Below, piece after piece: positions 17,873-26,494 of a stretch of DNA of 37,371 nt. Position 1 is the stretch's first letter, and each line of letters starts with the position of its first letter. Location of the stretch: positions 1-37,371 of the forward strand of contig JAAYPV010000072.1 of NCBI GenBank assembly GCA_012519635.1. The letters are read 5' to 3'. The notes beneath the pieces are model-generated. The model saw only the letters and a program-made list of their open reading frames with translations, did not search any database and had not been told where the DNA came from. This stretch comes from Clostridiales bacterium. Lineage in GTDB: Bacteria > Bacillota > Clostridia > Oscillospirales > Ruminococcaceae. A program made the position numbers and the translations under genes.

Positions 17873-19510
17873 ATGAACAGCGAGAATAAAACTGAAAGCA
17901 TAGCCAAAGGTAAAGCAAAAAAGTTTGATACGAAAAAGCTCAGATATGGTACGCTTGCAACAGCTATTACAGCAGTATTTATTGTGGTAGTAGTACTAAT
18001 TAATGTTATTGTAGGCATAGTAATGGAAAGGTATCCTTTAAAGTTGGATTTAACCTCTAATAAAATTTATGAGATATCGGATAGGACAATTGAGTATTTA
18101 AAGGGTGTTGACCGTAATGTTGAATTGGTTGTAATGTCTGATGAAACACATTATAAAACCAACTCTGATTATAAAAAAGCTGCTGAGATTTTGGAAAAGT
18201 ACGCTATGTACTCAGACAAAATCAAGGTTAAATATGTGGATATGAAAAAGAATCCTGATGAGTACGCAAAATACAATGATAAATACAGTGGTGAGATTCA
18301 AGAAAATAATATAGTAATAGCTTGCGGCGATAAGATAAGGGTTACAGCAACTGACAATCTGTTTATTCTAGAGCCAAATTACGCAACTCAAAGATATGAG
18401 GTTGTTGGTTTTCAAGCAGAGCAGATTCTGACATCTGCTATCATGCATGTAACAAATGCTAATCCTAAAAAGGTGGCTTTTATAAATGCTGAACCACATG
18501 CTATAAACCTTGATTCATTAGGTATTCTTGCAAGGGTTATGGATTCAAATGGATATGAGTATGAGGTTGTTGACCTTAAAACACAGGATTTGACAAATGA
18601 ATTCAATATTGTAGTTTTGCTTGCACCAAAGGATGACTTGACAACAACTGAGGTGGATAAGATTAGAAAATTCTTAGATAATGATGGATATTATTCTAAG
18701 AATATGCTATATGTCGGTGATATCTATCAGGGCTTGACTCCAAATATCGATGCCTTTATAGAAGAATGGGGATTTAAGTTAGGCAGAAGTACCATTGTTG
18801 AGGCTGAGGATGCACAAAGACAGTATGTAACACTTGTTTCAGATGCCTCAATAGGGCAGACATATAATGTGGGTGCCTCACTTGTAAATATAGCTGAGGA
18901 TGTTTATAGTAAAGGACTTGTGAATACAAATCTGCCAATTGTTGCACCTCAGGCAAGACCAATTGAGGTGCTTTGGGAAGCAAATGGCCAAAGAACAACA
19001 ACTGTTCTTTTAAATACAACAAGTTCATCATACTTATACCCATATGCGCAGGAGGCACAGAAGGCTAAGGATTCATTAACAGCAGATGAAACTACTGAAG
19101 CAGATGAGGAAGCTGCAACTGAAGAAACAACTGTAACAGAAGAAGTAGACTTTGACCCAGAAACAGCTGAAAAAAAAGCACAGGTTGTTATGGCTGTTGG
19201 TGAAAAGAGCAAGGCTCTTGGTGATAGCAGGGTTGCAAGCAAGGTCATGGTTTTGAGTTCAGCATCAATGCTTGACTATGCTGTAATGGAGAATAAATCT
19301 TACAATAACTCAGAGTATATTATCAATTCTCTTAATGTTATGACTGGTAAAGAATCTGGTATTATAGTTGAGAGCAAGGAATTTAACAGCCAGACAATAG
19401 CAATTTCTGAAAAACAGATTAAAAATCTAAGAAATGTTGTTATGGTTGTTATTCCATCCATTGTATTCGCAATTGGATTATTTGTTTATATAAGGAGAAG
19501 AAACCGATGA
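17873..19510 (+). CDS. GldG-like ABC transporter auxiliary protein, operon copy 1
   Basis: A 545-residue protein with one N-terminal transmembrane helix (about 28-51), a large extracytoplasmic region and one C-terminal transmembrane helix (about 518-538) ending in Arg-rich residues. This topology and the DLTSNKIYEIS motif just after the first helix fit the GldG/ABC_transp_aux family. In Bacteroidetes GldG works with GldA and GldF in gliding and secretion. A Glu/Thr-rich insert (about residues 400-432) is absent from the copy-2 paralogue. Its stop overlaps the DUF4340 start by 4 bp. Function here unknown; envelope export or remodelling is a guess. Confidence 0.83.
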   Translation: MNSENKTESIAKGKAKKFDTKKLRYGTLATAITAVFIVVVVLINVIVGIVMERYPLKLDLTSNKIYEISDRTIEYLKGVDRNVELVVMSDETHYKTNSDYKKAAEILEKYAMYSDKIKVKYVDMKKNPDEYAKYNDKYSGEIQENNIVIACGDKIRVTATDNLFILEPNYATQRYEVVGFQAEQILTSAIMHVTNANPKKVAFINAEPHAINLDSLGILARVMDSNGYEYEVVDLKTQDLTNEFNIVVLLAPKDDLTTTEVDKIRKFLDNDGYYSKNMLYVGDIYQGLTPNIDAFIEEWGFKLGRSTIVEAEDAQRQYVTLVSDASIGQTYNVGASLVNIAEDVYSKGLVNTNLPIVAPQARPIEVLWEANGQRTTTVLLNTTSSSYLYPYAQEAQKAKDSLTADETTEADEEAATEETTVTEEVDFDPETAEKKAQVVMAVGEKSKALGDSRVASKVMVLSSASMLDYAVMENKSYNNSEYIINSLNVMTGKESGIIVESKEFNSQTIAISEKQIKNLRNVVMVVIPSIVFAIGLFVYIRRRNR

Positions 19511-20982
19511 ATAAAAATCTCAAGGGGCTTATTATCGGTAGCATAGTTTTAGTTGTGCTGTCGGGAGCATTGGTTGCTCTAAAGCTAGCCAGTGGTGATA
19601 ATTCATCCTCTGAATTAAGCTCAGTTGTAGCTTTGGATAAAACATTGATATCTGAATGGGTGGAAAAGATAGGGAGCAATGCTGAATATACTGGTGAAAA
19701 TGTTAAGTCAATTGATATCAGTAATAGCAATGGTAGCTTTCAGGTTTTAAGGAATGAAAATTCTGACAGCAGTATTTTTGTAATTAAGGGATTGGAAAAA
19801 TATAAGATGGATACCTCAAAGCTGGATTCATTACCGAATTCAGCTCTGAGTGCAAGGATACCAACTGTTGTTGAAGAAAATGCTGAAGATCTTGCTAAAT
19901 ATGGATTGGACTCACCTGCATCTGAGGTAAAGATTACTCTTGATGACGGTAAGGAAATTGAATTTTTGATTGGTAATACAAGTCCCGTTGATACTGAGGT
20001 ATATTTCTGTTTCAAGGGAGATAAAACTGTCTATACAATTTTAAATTCAATAGCAAGTGCATTTTTATATTCAAGGGAATTTTATGTTTCCACTCTTGTA
20101 GTTGATGCAGTAACCGATTCAGCGCGTGGTATGCAAACGCTGAGCATAGATCGTGCAGACTTAGATTATGACATTGTCTATGAGGCGTTTGAAATGGGCA
20201 GAGGTGAGGACTATACTGGTGGTACATCTGCAAATGCAGTTATGATAGAGCCTATATTTGCATATCTTGATGCCACAAAATCAAGTAGCTATACAAATGC
20301 AATGTTTGGCTTAACTGCAAAATCAGTTGTTCACCTTGAGGCTGATGAAGAGGATTTAAAGCTTGCTGGACTCGATAATCCTTTCTGTGTAGTGAAAATG
20401 AATACAAAGGACGGAAAGGAGTATACTCTGAAAATCAGCAAGGCGTCAGATGCTTCTGGTAATGATGAGGCAGTTTACTTCGGATATCTTGAGGGAACTG
20501 ATATTATCTATGCATTCACAGAATCACAGCTTATATGGGTTACAATGAATATTAAAGACCCACTATCACATATAATTATTGGGGACTATTTTTATAAAAT
20601 TAGTAAGCTGACTGTTGAGGTTGAAGGCAGAGAAAGCATGGTGTTCACAGGTTCAGGTAAGAATAAAGATGATTATGTGTCATATTTGAACGGAGCAGAA
20701 TGTTCAACAGAACGATTTAGACAATTTTATCAATTTTTGGTGAATACACCTGCAGAAGAGGTTTATTTAGGTGAGACTACAGGTGAACCTGTTGCTAAAA
20801 TAACTGTTGAAACACAGCTTGGCAAAAAAACTGAGCTTGAATTTTACAGGGATGATAGCAGAAAGCTCATAATTAAGGTTAACGGTGTAACCAGCTTTAA
20901 GTGCAGGGATGCATATCTTGATATTCTAAATGGAAACATGGATATTTTTAACTCCGAAAAGAGTTTTACACTAGATTGGTAA
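19507..20982 (+). CDS. DUF4340 domain protein, operon copy 1
   Basis: A 491-residue protein with one N-terminal transmembrane anchor (about 8-26) and an extracytoplasmic remainder. The DUF4340 signature AEDLAKYGLDSP occurs near residue 125 and a weaker version (EEDLKLAGLDNP) near residue 285, so the domain appears internally repeated. DUF4340 genes commonly follow GldG-like genes; the domain has no established activity. Start ATG 19507 overlaps the GldG stop by 4 bp, which the copy-2 operon repeats exactly. No terminator is visible in the 134 bp after it. Confidence 0.82.
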   Translation: MNKNLKGLIIGSIVLVVLSGALVALKLASGDNSSSELSSVVALDKTLISEWVEKIGSNAEYTGENVKSIDISNSNGSFQVLRNENSDSSIFVIKGLEKYKMDTSKLDSLPNSALSARIPTVVEENAEDLAKYGLDSPASEVKITLDDGKEIEFLIGNTSPVDTEVYFCFKGDKTVYTILNSIASAFLYSREFYVSTLVVDAVTDSARGMQTLSIDRADLDYDIVYEAFEMGRGEDYTGGTSANAVMIEPIFAYLDATKSSSYTNAMFGLTAKSVVHLEADEEDLKLAGLDNPFCVVKMNTKDGKEYTLKISKASDASGNDEAVYFGYLEGTDIIYAFTESQLIWVTMNIKDPLSHIIIGDYFYKISKLTVEVEGRESMVFTGSGKNKDDYVSYLNGAECSTERFRQFYQFLVNTPAEEVYLGETTGEPVAKITVETQLGKKTELEFYRDDSRKLIIKVNGVTSFKCRDAYLDILNGNMDIFNSEKSFTLDW

Positions 20983-21050
20983 AAATGCTCGAAAATATTA
21001 TAGGTTCATGAATGAATTATAAATATGTGGTAAAAACTAGCTTCCGACTA

Positions 21051-21079
21051 TTGCCAAACTATATTCTTTGTGATATAAT
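21051..21079 (+). promoter_or_regulatory. Sigma-A promoter of the small orphan gene
   Basis: TTGCCA (-35, 21051-21056), a 17-bp spacer and TATAAT (-10, 21074-21079) precede the 104-residue ORF by 38 bp. It gives that gene its own transcription unit, ended by the hairpin at 21437-21475. Confidence 0.7.
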
Positions 21080-21116
21080 TACTATAAGAGATGCTTTAAG
21101 AAGAGGAGGTAGTGAT

Positions 21117-21431
21117 ATGAGCAAAAAAGAGGGCAATGAATTTAGCTTTTTTACGTATAAGGGTTATCCTTTAGTAAGAAATAAAGATGTTTTATATTAT
21201 GGAAATATGTATGATGAGTATGTTATAATGCTTCAGATACTAAAAACAAAAAAGGTAAAAGGACTGGATGTAGCCAGCAAGGTTAAAGTTTATCAGATGT
21301 CAACCGATGAGAGTCTAAATCCACTTGAGGCGATTACAAGAACAGCAGAAAAAGATGGTCTTTATGAGGCTTTGGATTTAGCTGAGGTGTGGTTAAAGAG
21401 GTCTATGGCAAAGGTGAAAAGTAAGGCATAA
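21117..21431 (+). CDS. Small conserved-looking protein of unknown function
   Basis: A 104-residue soluble protein with no transmembrane segment or obvious catalytic motif. The sequence begins with an acidic/polar stretch, then a YKGYPLVRNKDVLYYGNM segment (about residues 13-31), a predicted strand-helix pattern and a C-terminal helix ending LAEVWLKR. It looks like an uncharacterised clostridial family seen in many genomes, but I cannot name a function. Start chosen at ATG 21117, with a strong AGAGGAGG at 21102-21109; the open frame from 21012 lacks a ribosome site and would start before the promoter. It has its own promoter and a bidirectional terminator, so it is a real, independently expressed gene. 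Confidence 0.75.
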   Translation: MSKKEGNEFSFFTYKGYPLVRNKDVLYYGNMYDEYVIMLQILKTKKVKGLDVASKVKVYQMSTDESLNPLEAITRTAEKDGLYEALDLAEVWLKRSMAKVKSKA

Positions 21432-21436
21432 AATTG

Positions 21437-21475
21437 AAGGTGTATATTTGCAAATCTTATGCAAATATACACCTT
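21437..21475. terminator. Bidirectional Rho-independent terminator
   Basis: A perfect 16-bp stem (21437-21452 with 21460-21475) around a 7-nt loop, followed by TTTT on the plus strand and an AT-rich tract on the minus strand. It separates the convergent small orphan gene (+) and metH (-), ending both transcripts. Confidence 0.9.
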
Positions 21476-21484
21476 TTGTATTCT

Positions 21485-23845
21485 TTATCCTAGCACCTTA
21501 CGGGCAATGTCAACACTTCCCTTTGCATCTTTGGAGTAAAAATCTGCACCAATTTTTATGGCGTAGTCTGGAGTCAGTACGGCTCCACCAACCATGACTT
21601 TACAGTTAACCCTGTTGTCACGCAAAAGCTTTATTGTTTCCTCCATAGATTTTAGCGTAGTAGTCATAAGTGCTGATAAGCCCACAAGTTTTACATTGTG
21701 TTCAACAGCAGTGTCGACAACAGCTTGGCAATCAACATCCTTGCCTAAATCGATAACAGTATAGCCATAGTTTTCAAGCAGCACCTTTACGATATTTTTA
21801 CCGATATCGTGAATATCCCCCTTAACGGTTGCAAGAATGATTTTTCCCTTGCTTTGTGAAGATATGTTGTTTTTTACAAGGTGCTTTTTTATCACCTCAA
21901 AGGCAGATTGTGCAACCTCTGCTGAAAGAATAAGCTGTGGTAGGAAAATAATACCCTTTTCAAAATCAGCACCGACCTTGTCAAGCGCTGGTATGAGAAT
22001 TTCATTTACAATGGACATTGGCTCATGAGTATTAAGCAGTTTTTCGGTTATTTTAGCACCCTCAGCTTTAAGCCCATGCTCCATAGCATAAAAAATATCA
22101 ATCTCCCTGTCGACTTCGGCGGGTGCAGCAGGGGTGGTGTCCGTACCATATGCTCTAATAAATTCAGCAGCATTTTTATCAATGTTTGCAAGCAGGTTAT
22201 ATGAACGTACAGCACCCATCATGGAGGTGATATTAGGATTTATGATAGGTAAATCCAGTCCATAGCTTAATGCCATAGTTAAAAAGTTGTGGTTTATCAG
22301 TTCTCTGACGGGCAGTCCAAAGGATATATTCGACACACCAAGTACTGTTTTAAGTCCAAGCCTTTCCTTAACCATTCTTACAGCCTTTAGTGTTTCCATA
22401 ACAGCTGACTGTTCAGCAGAAGCAGTAAGCGTCAAACAGTCAATGAAGATATCCGTTTTTGGAATGCCATATTCAATTGCCTTGTTCATTATCTTTGCGG
22501 CAAGTCTAAATCTTTCATCCGCTGTTTTAGGTATTCCATTTTTATCGAGAGTTAACCCAATTACACAAGCACCATATTTTTTTACAAGAGGTAGAACGGA
22601 ATCAAGCGACTCATCCTCAGCATTTACAGAGTTAACAATTGCTTTTCCGTTATAAACTCTTAGCCCAGCCTCTAATGCGTTGATATCGGAGGAATCAATC
22701 TGTAATGGTGTATCTGAAATTGACTGCAAAGCCTTTATAACCTCAACCATCATGCTTTTTTCATCTATTTCAGGAAGTCCGACATTTACATCTAGTATGT
22801 CTGCACCAGCATTAACCTGTTCAACAGCCTGATTTAGAATATAGCTTATATCATGGTTAATCAGTGCTTGTTTAAACATTTTCTTGCCAGTAGGATTAAT
22901 TCTTTCACCGATAACACGAGGACGGTTAATAATTACAGTTTTTGATGAGGAGCAGACTGCGGTAGGAATTCCCTTAAAGCTTGAAACAGCAGATTCTGTT
23001 GCAGATAATTTTTCAGTAAGTGCCTTGATATATTCAGAAGTTGTTCCGCAACAACCACCAAAGATTTTAACACCCAGTCCTGCAAATTCAGCCATATACT
23101 CAGCAAATTCATCTGGGGTGATATCATAGGTATTTGTTACAGGGTCGGGAAGTCCTGCATTCGGTTTTACAACAATGGGTAGGTTTGTCCATTCTGAAAG
23201 CTCTTTAACAATAGGGAACAGCTCCTTTGGTCCAAGTGAGCAGTTAAGCCCTATTGCATCAACACCTAATCCAGACAAAGTTAATGCCATAGCAGAAACT
23301 GAACAGCCAGTAAAGGTTCTGCTGTTTTGTTCAAAGGTCATTGTGCAGATTACAGGTAGCTTTGAGTTTTCCTTTGCTGCAAGTACAGCTGCCTTTATTT
23401 CATAAAGGTCAGTCATTGTTTCAAAGACAATTAGGTCAGCATCCTTACCAGCAATAATCTGCTCTTTAAATATATCATAAGCCTCTTCAAAGCTAAGGCT
23501 ACCCGTTGGCTCTAAAAGCTGTCCGATAGGGCCGATATCAAGTGCAACAAGGGTATTAGTGCCTTTGCAGGCGTCCTTAGCAATTTCAATAGCCTTTGGG
23601 ATGATTTCATCAACTGTATATCCACTTTCCTTTAGCTTATAGCGATTAGCACCAAAGGTATTTGTGTAAATTATATCTGAACCAGCATTAATATAGGATT
23701 TATGAATATCTGAAATCCATTCAGGGTTACTAATATTTATAAGTTCTGGGATACCACCAAGCTGTAAGCCCTTTGCTTGCAGCATTGTACCCATTGCACC
23801 GTCAAGAAAGATATAATTTTTTTTCAACAATTCATTAAAACGCAT
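21485..23845 (-). CDS. metH: Cobalamin-dependent methionine synthase without activation domain (MetH)
   Basis: A 786-residue protein that transfers a methyl group from 5-methyl-THF through cobalamin to homocysteine. The homocysteine-binding domain carries the zinc cysteines C202, C265 and C266. It is followed by a pterin-binding domain with the GERINPTG start, a helical cap, and a B12-binding domain with DIHDIG, where H679 is the expected cobalt ligand. It ends after the B12 domain and lacks the C-terminal AdoMet activation domain of E. coli MetH (about 1,230 residues); that function is provided by the adjacent upstream gene. Start chosen at complement 23845, with AAAGGAGG overlapping the stop of that gene; the frame is open upstream but without signal. 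Confidence 0.94.
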   Translation of the reverse strand: MRFNELLKKNYIFLDGAMGTMLQAKGLQLGGIPELINISNPEWISDIHKSYINAGSDIIYTNTFGANRYKLKESGYTVDEIIPKAIEIAKDACKGTNTLVALDIGPIGQLLEPTGSLSFEEAYDIFKEQIIAGKDADLIVFETMTDLYEIKAAVLAAKENSKLPVICTMTFEQNSRTFTGCSVSAMALTLSGLGVDAIGLNCSLGPKELFPIVKELSEWTNLPIVVKPNAGLPDPVTNTYDITPDEFAEYMAEFAGLGVKIFGGCCGTTSEYIKALTEKLSATESAVSSFKGIPTAVCSSSKTVIINRPRVIGERINPTGKKMFKQALINHDISYILNQAVEQVNAGADILDVNVGLPEIDEKSMMVEVIKALQSISDTPLQIDSSDINALEAGLRVYNGKAIVNSVNAEDESLDSVLPLVKKYGACVIGLTLDKNGIPKTADERFRLAAKIMNKAIEYGIPKTDIFIDCLTLTASAEQSAVMETLKAVRMVKERLGLKTVLGVSNISFGLPVRELINHNFLTMALSYGLDLPIINPNITSMMGAVRSYNLLANIDKNAAEFIRAYGTDTTPAAPAEVDREIDIFYAMEHGLKAEGAKITEKLLNTHEPMSIVNEILIPALDKVGADFEKGIIFLPQLILSAEVAQSAFEVIKKHLVKNNISSQSKGKIILATVKGDIHDIGKNIVKVLLENYGYTVIDLGKDVDCQAVVDTAVEHNVKLVGLSALMTTTLKSMEETIKLLRDNRVNCKVMVGGAVLTPDYAIKIGADFYSKDAKGSVDIARKVLG

Positions 23846-23855
23846 ATTGCCTCCT

Positions 23856-24527
23856 TTAATTACAGTGTCCACCATTTTTTCTATAAACACAGGCTTTTGC
23901 AAGATTGCATTCGGAACAATTTCTGCTTTTTTGTGCAACAGGTGTTTCAGACAAGCCGATAATAGCAGTAACTGATTTTGATGGGGTTAGCATGAAGCTT
24001 GAGGTTGCACTTAAACCAATACGCTTTGAAGAGTTCAGAACATTGAGAAATTCAGCCTGCAGGGTAATAGGTAAGTCACCATAGCCTGGACTGAATCTCC
24101 ATGTGGAATAAAAATTTGGATATGCTGAATGAATTATCTTTTCAACCTCATCACATACCTGTTCAATTGCAGCACTTGCAAGACTGTCAAGCACAAGTGC
24201 CTCTGTCATATTGGAAATTTGTGCAAAGCGTAAAAGCTTGTCAACGCCGTTTGAAATGGTTGTACAGAAAAGCACAGCTTTTTTGCAGTCTTTGAGATGC
24301 TTACGGATGTCATTGCCTGTAAGCTCAAGGGTGCAGTTTTCAAGTATTACACTATTTTCCGTATGTGTAATATCGAAAGCAGAGTATAAATATCTAGGCT
24401 CAATAACCTTCAGCAATTTTTTTTCACATTCATTAATAAGCCCCATTATACTACTGTCGGGGGAAATGTTGCTGCATTGCAAATATCGTAGAGCCTCTTT
24501 TTTATCTATTTTATCAAGATTTATCAT
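23856..24527 (-). CDS. Methionine synthase activation-domain protein
   Basis: A 223-residue stand-alone version of the MetH AdoMet-binding reactivation domain. The motif RFSPGYGDLP corresponds to RPAPGYPACP of the E. coli domain, and SATSSFMLTPSKSVTAI to its second signature. It would re-methylate cob(II)alamin using AdoMet and a reductant. The C-terminal tail holds four cysteines (C-x2-C-x5-C-x8-C), a possible metal site of unknown use. It lies 10 bp upstream of metH in the same operon, so the two products are made together. ATG at complement 24527 follows an AGAGGT-like site. No gene symbol is firmly established for the split form. Confidence 0.86.
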   Translation of the reverse strand: MINLDKIDKKEALRYLQCSNISPDSSIMGLINECEKKLLKVIEPRYLYSAFDITHTENSVILENCTLELTGNDIRKHLKDCKKAVLFCTTISNGVDKLLRFAQISNMTEALVLDSLASAAIEQVCDEVEKIIHSAYPNFYSTWRFSPGYGDLPITLQAEFLNVLNSSKRIGLSATSSFMLTPSKSVTAIIGLSETPVAQKSRNCSECNLAKACVYRKNGGHCN

Positions 24528-24610
24528 AATACCTCTTAAAATTAAAAGTTTTAGTACTGCTCAAATTCAGCGATTCAGCTAAGCTTTACATTTTAGCACA
24601 CTATAATACA

Positions 24611-24700
24611 TAAATAAAAGTTTAGCGGAGTTTGAGGTGGCAACCTCATGCCGATAGGCGAACGGTCGACAGGCATAAATTGCCTATATCAACACTCCAG
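24611..24700 (-). ncRNA. Possible structured RNA between metF and the metH activator gene
   Basis: Read on the minus strand, a closing stem pairs 24698-24689 with 24635-24627 (nine pairs, one bulged G). Inside it two further helices can form: 24687-24682 with 24659-24654 (ATAGGC/GCCTAT) and 24652-24649 with 24642-24639 (GGCA/TGCC), giving a three-way junction. Alternative hairpins GAGGT/ACCTC (24647-24634) and AGGCA/TGCCT compete with these. The region is more GC-rich than its surroundings and its 5' strand overlaps the metF stop. It does not match the SAM-I, cobalamin or tetrahydrofolate riboswitch motifs as I know them. Function and even reality of the fold are unproven. Confidence 0.3.
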
Positions 24701-25544
24701 AAATAGCGTCGGAAATGCGTTTAGCGACATATGCATTATTCATAGTATATAGATGGATACCATCAACTCCATTTGCAATTAAGTCAACAATCTGATTTAC
24801 AGCGTAGGCTATTCCGGCGTCACGGAGTGCTTCGGGGTGGTTTTCATATCGCTGCATTATTTTTGTGAATTTTGTAGGAAGGCTTGCACCACAGAGTGAA
24901 ACCATGCGCTCAATTTGTTTTTTGTTTACGACGGGCATAATGCCTGCTTGAATTGGAACTTTAATTTTAGCTTTTCGCACATTTTCAAGGAAGGAATAGA
25001 ATATATTATTGTCAAAAAAAAGTTGTGTAATTAGCTGGTCAGCACCTGCATCAACCTTCTTTTTGAGGTTTTTAATGTCGGTATCAAGGTCGATGGATTC
25101 AAAATGACATTCAGGATAGCAGGCGCCTATGATATGGAAATCTCTGTTTTGTTTAATAAATTCAACAAGGTCACTTGCGTACTTAAAATCCTTTTTGGGG
25201 GAAATATCAGGGTTGATATCACCACGGAGTGCTAAAATATTTTCTATATCATTCCTATGAAAATCATCTAAAATTCTTAAAATTTCGTCCTTTGTGAAGT
25301 TTATGCATGGTAGATGAGCAACAGGTTCAATGCCATAATTTCTTTTTATAGTAGATGCAATCTGAGTGGTTGATGCGCCAATATTGGAGCCCCCTGCACC
25401 ATATGTAACGCTTATAAAATCAGGTTTAAGGTCTTTTAGCTCATCAAGTGTTTTGTAAATTGATTCAATAGGAGTTGTTCGTTTTGGCGGAAAAACTTCA
25501 AACGAAAAAACAGTTTTATCCTTGAACATTTTTAAAATTTTCAT
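24684..25544 (-). CDS. metF: 5,10-methylenetetrahydrofolate reductase MetF
   Basis: A 286-residue flavoprotein that reduces 5,10-methylene-THF to 5-methyl-THF, the methyl donor for MetH encoded downstream. The TIM-barrel shows FSFEVFPPK with the catalytic-type E16, SVTYGAGGS, LRGD and the QLFFDN segment, all typical. Start chosen at complement 25544, with AAGGAG upstream; the frame runs open to 25613 but the extra residues have no homology-like pattern and lie across the promoter. It is separated from the MetH activator gene by 156 bp, which may hold a structured RNA. Confidence 0.95.
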   Translation of the reverse strand: MKILKMFKDKTVFSFEVFPPKRTTPIESIYKTLDELKDLKPDFISVTYGAGGSNIGASTTQIASTIKRNYGIEPVAHLPCINFTKDEILRILDDFHRNDIENILALRGDINPDISPKKDFKYASDLVEFIKQNRDFHIIGACYPECHFESIDLDTDIKNLKKKVDAGADQLITQLFFDNNIFYSFLENVRKAKIKVPIQAGIMPVVNKKQIERMVSLCGASLPTKFTKIMQRYENHPEALRDAGIAYAVNQIVDLIANGVDGIHLYTMNNAYVAKRISDAISGVLI

Positions 25545-25578
25545 AGAAAGCTCCTTTTTCCAATTAGTTGTTATTGAT

Positions 25579-25587
25579 ATTATAGCA
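25579..25587 (-). promoter_or_regulatory. Extended -10 promoter of metF
   Basis: On the minus strand TGCTATAAT gives a perfect -10 box (complement 25584-25579) with the extended TGn element. The -35 region (TTACTA at 18 bp) is weak, which extended -10 promoters tolerate. It lies 35 bp before the metF start. Confidence 0.5.
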
Positions 25588-25623
25588 TATAAAAGGTTTT
25601 TGTAGTAACACATAATAAATATC

Positions 25624-25652
25624 GCTGGTTATAGCTTAAAGTTATAATCAGC
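25624..25652 (-). terminator. Hairpin downstream of ung
   Basis: On the minus strand GCTGATTATA pairs with TATAACCAGC (one A-C mismatch), about 23 bp after the ung stop, followed by an AT-rich but not T-run sequence. It is a plausible weak terminator separating ung from the metF promoter. Confidence 0.4.
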
Positions 25653-25674
25653 ATGAACTATTAAAAAAATACTA

Positions 25675-26340
25675 TTAACTAATACTCCAATCAATTTCCT
25701 CTATTCCATTTTTACGCAAAAATTCATTTGTTTTTGAAAAATGTCTGCACCCGAAAAAGCCGTTGAAGGCAGATAGGGGACTTGGGTGGGCCGCAGTTAA
25801 AATTTTATGATTAGGATTGGTAATGAGATTTGCCTTTGCCTTTGCGTTATTACCCCATAGTAAAAATACAATGGGCTTTCCACGCGTATTAAGATGGGAT
25901 ATTATACTATCAGTAAAAGTTTCCCATCCAATGCCTTTGTGACTATTTGCCTGTCCTTCACGGACTGTTAGAACTGTGTTTAGTAGTAAAACACCGTCTT
26001 CCGCCCATTTTGTAAGCTCACCGTGTGATTTTGTATTATCAATGCCGACATCGTCTTTAATCTCTTTAAAAATATTTACTAAGGATGGTGGAGGAGTAAC
26101 ACCCTTTTTCACTGAAAAGCAAAGTCCATGTGCCTGCCCCTCACCATGATATGGGTCCTGACCAATAATTACTGCCTTGACATTGTTGTATGAGGTGTAT
26201 TTAAGTGCATTAAATATATCCTCTTTTTTTGGATAAATAGTATGTGCTCTGTATTCATTTTTAAGATATTTTGCAAGATTAATAAAATAATCCTTACGGA
26301 ACTCATCGGTCAGTATATCGTCCCACTCGTTAAATTTCAT
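25675..26340 (-). CDS. ung: Uracil-DNA glycosylase
   Basis: A 221-residue family 1 UDG that removes uracil from DNA. The water-activating motif GQDPYH is at residues 60-65 (catalytic D62), and the DNA-intercalation motif HPSPLSA near the C-terminus is intact, as are [10 protein letters not shown] and LLWGNNA. Length is typical. The start at complement 26340 follows AGGAGT. It lies downstream of tadA, separated by 137 bp with a hairpin over the tadA stop; it may have its own weak promoter there, not clearly visible. Confidence 0.96.
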   Translation of the reverse strand: MKFNEWDDILTDEFRKDYFINLAKYLKNEYRAHTIYPKKEDIFNALKYTSYNNVKAVIIGQDPYHGEGQAHGLCFSVKKGVTPPPSLVNIFKEIKDDVGIDNTKSHGELTKWAEDGVLLLNTVLTVREGQANSHKGIGWETFTDSIISHLNTRGKPIVFLLWGNNAKAKANLITNPNHKILTAAHPSPLSAFNGFFGCRHFSKTNEFLRKNGIEEIDWSIS

Positions 26341-26465
26341 ATAGCTACACTCCTAAATTATTGTTCTTATTGTTCTAGGGAGCCCAGAGAGGAGCATTTC
26401 CCCTAGTATGGATTGTCAAAATGCCCCGTTATAAATCCATCAAGAATACAACTTTATTGACAGTT

Positions 26466-26494
26466 AAAAGGGTACAATTATATTGCACCCTTTT
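26466..26494 (-). terminator. Hairpin overlapping the tadA stop codon
   Basis: Minus strand: AAAAGGGTGCAAT pairs with ATTGTACCCTTTT (13 bp, one G-U), loop ATA. The tadA stop TAA (complement 26480-26478) lies inside the loop side of this hairpin. The 3' arm ends in TTTT but there is no further T-run, so termination may be partial. Confidence 0.5.

Noticed and set aside
25545-25674. SAM-I riboswitch or T box upstream of metF
   Set aside because: None of the conserved motifs is present in the 130-bp leader; only an extended -10 promoter and the hairpin after ung are seen.
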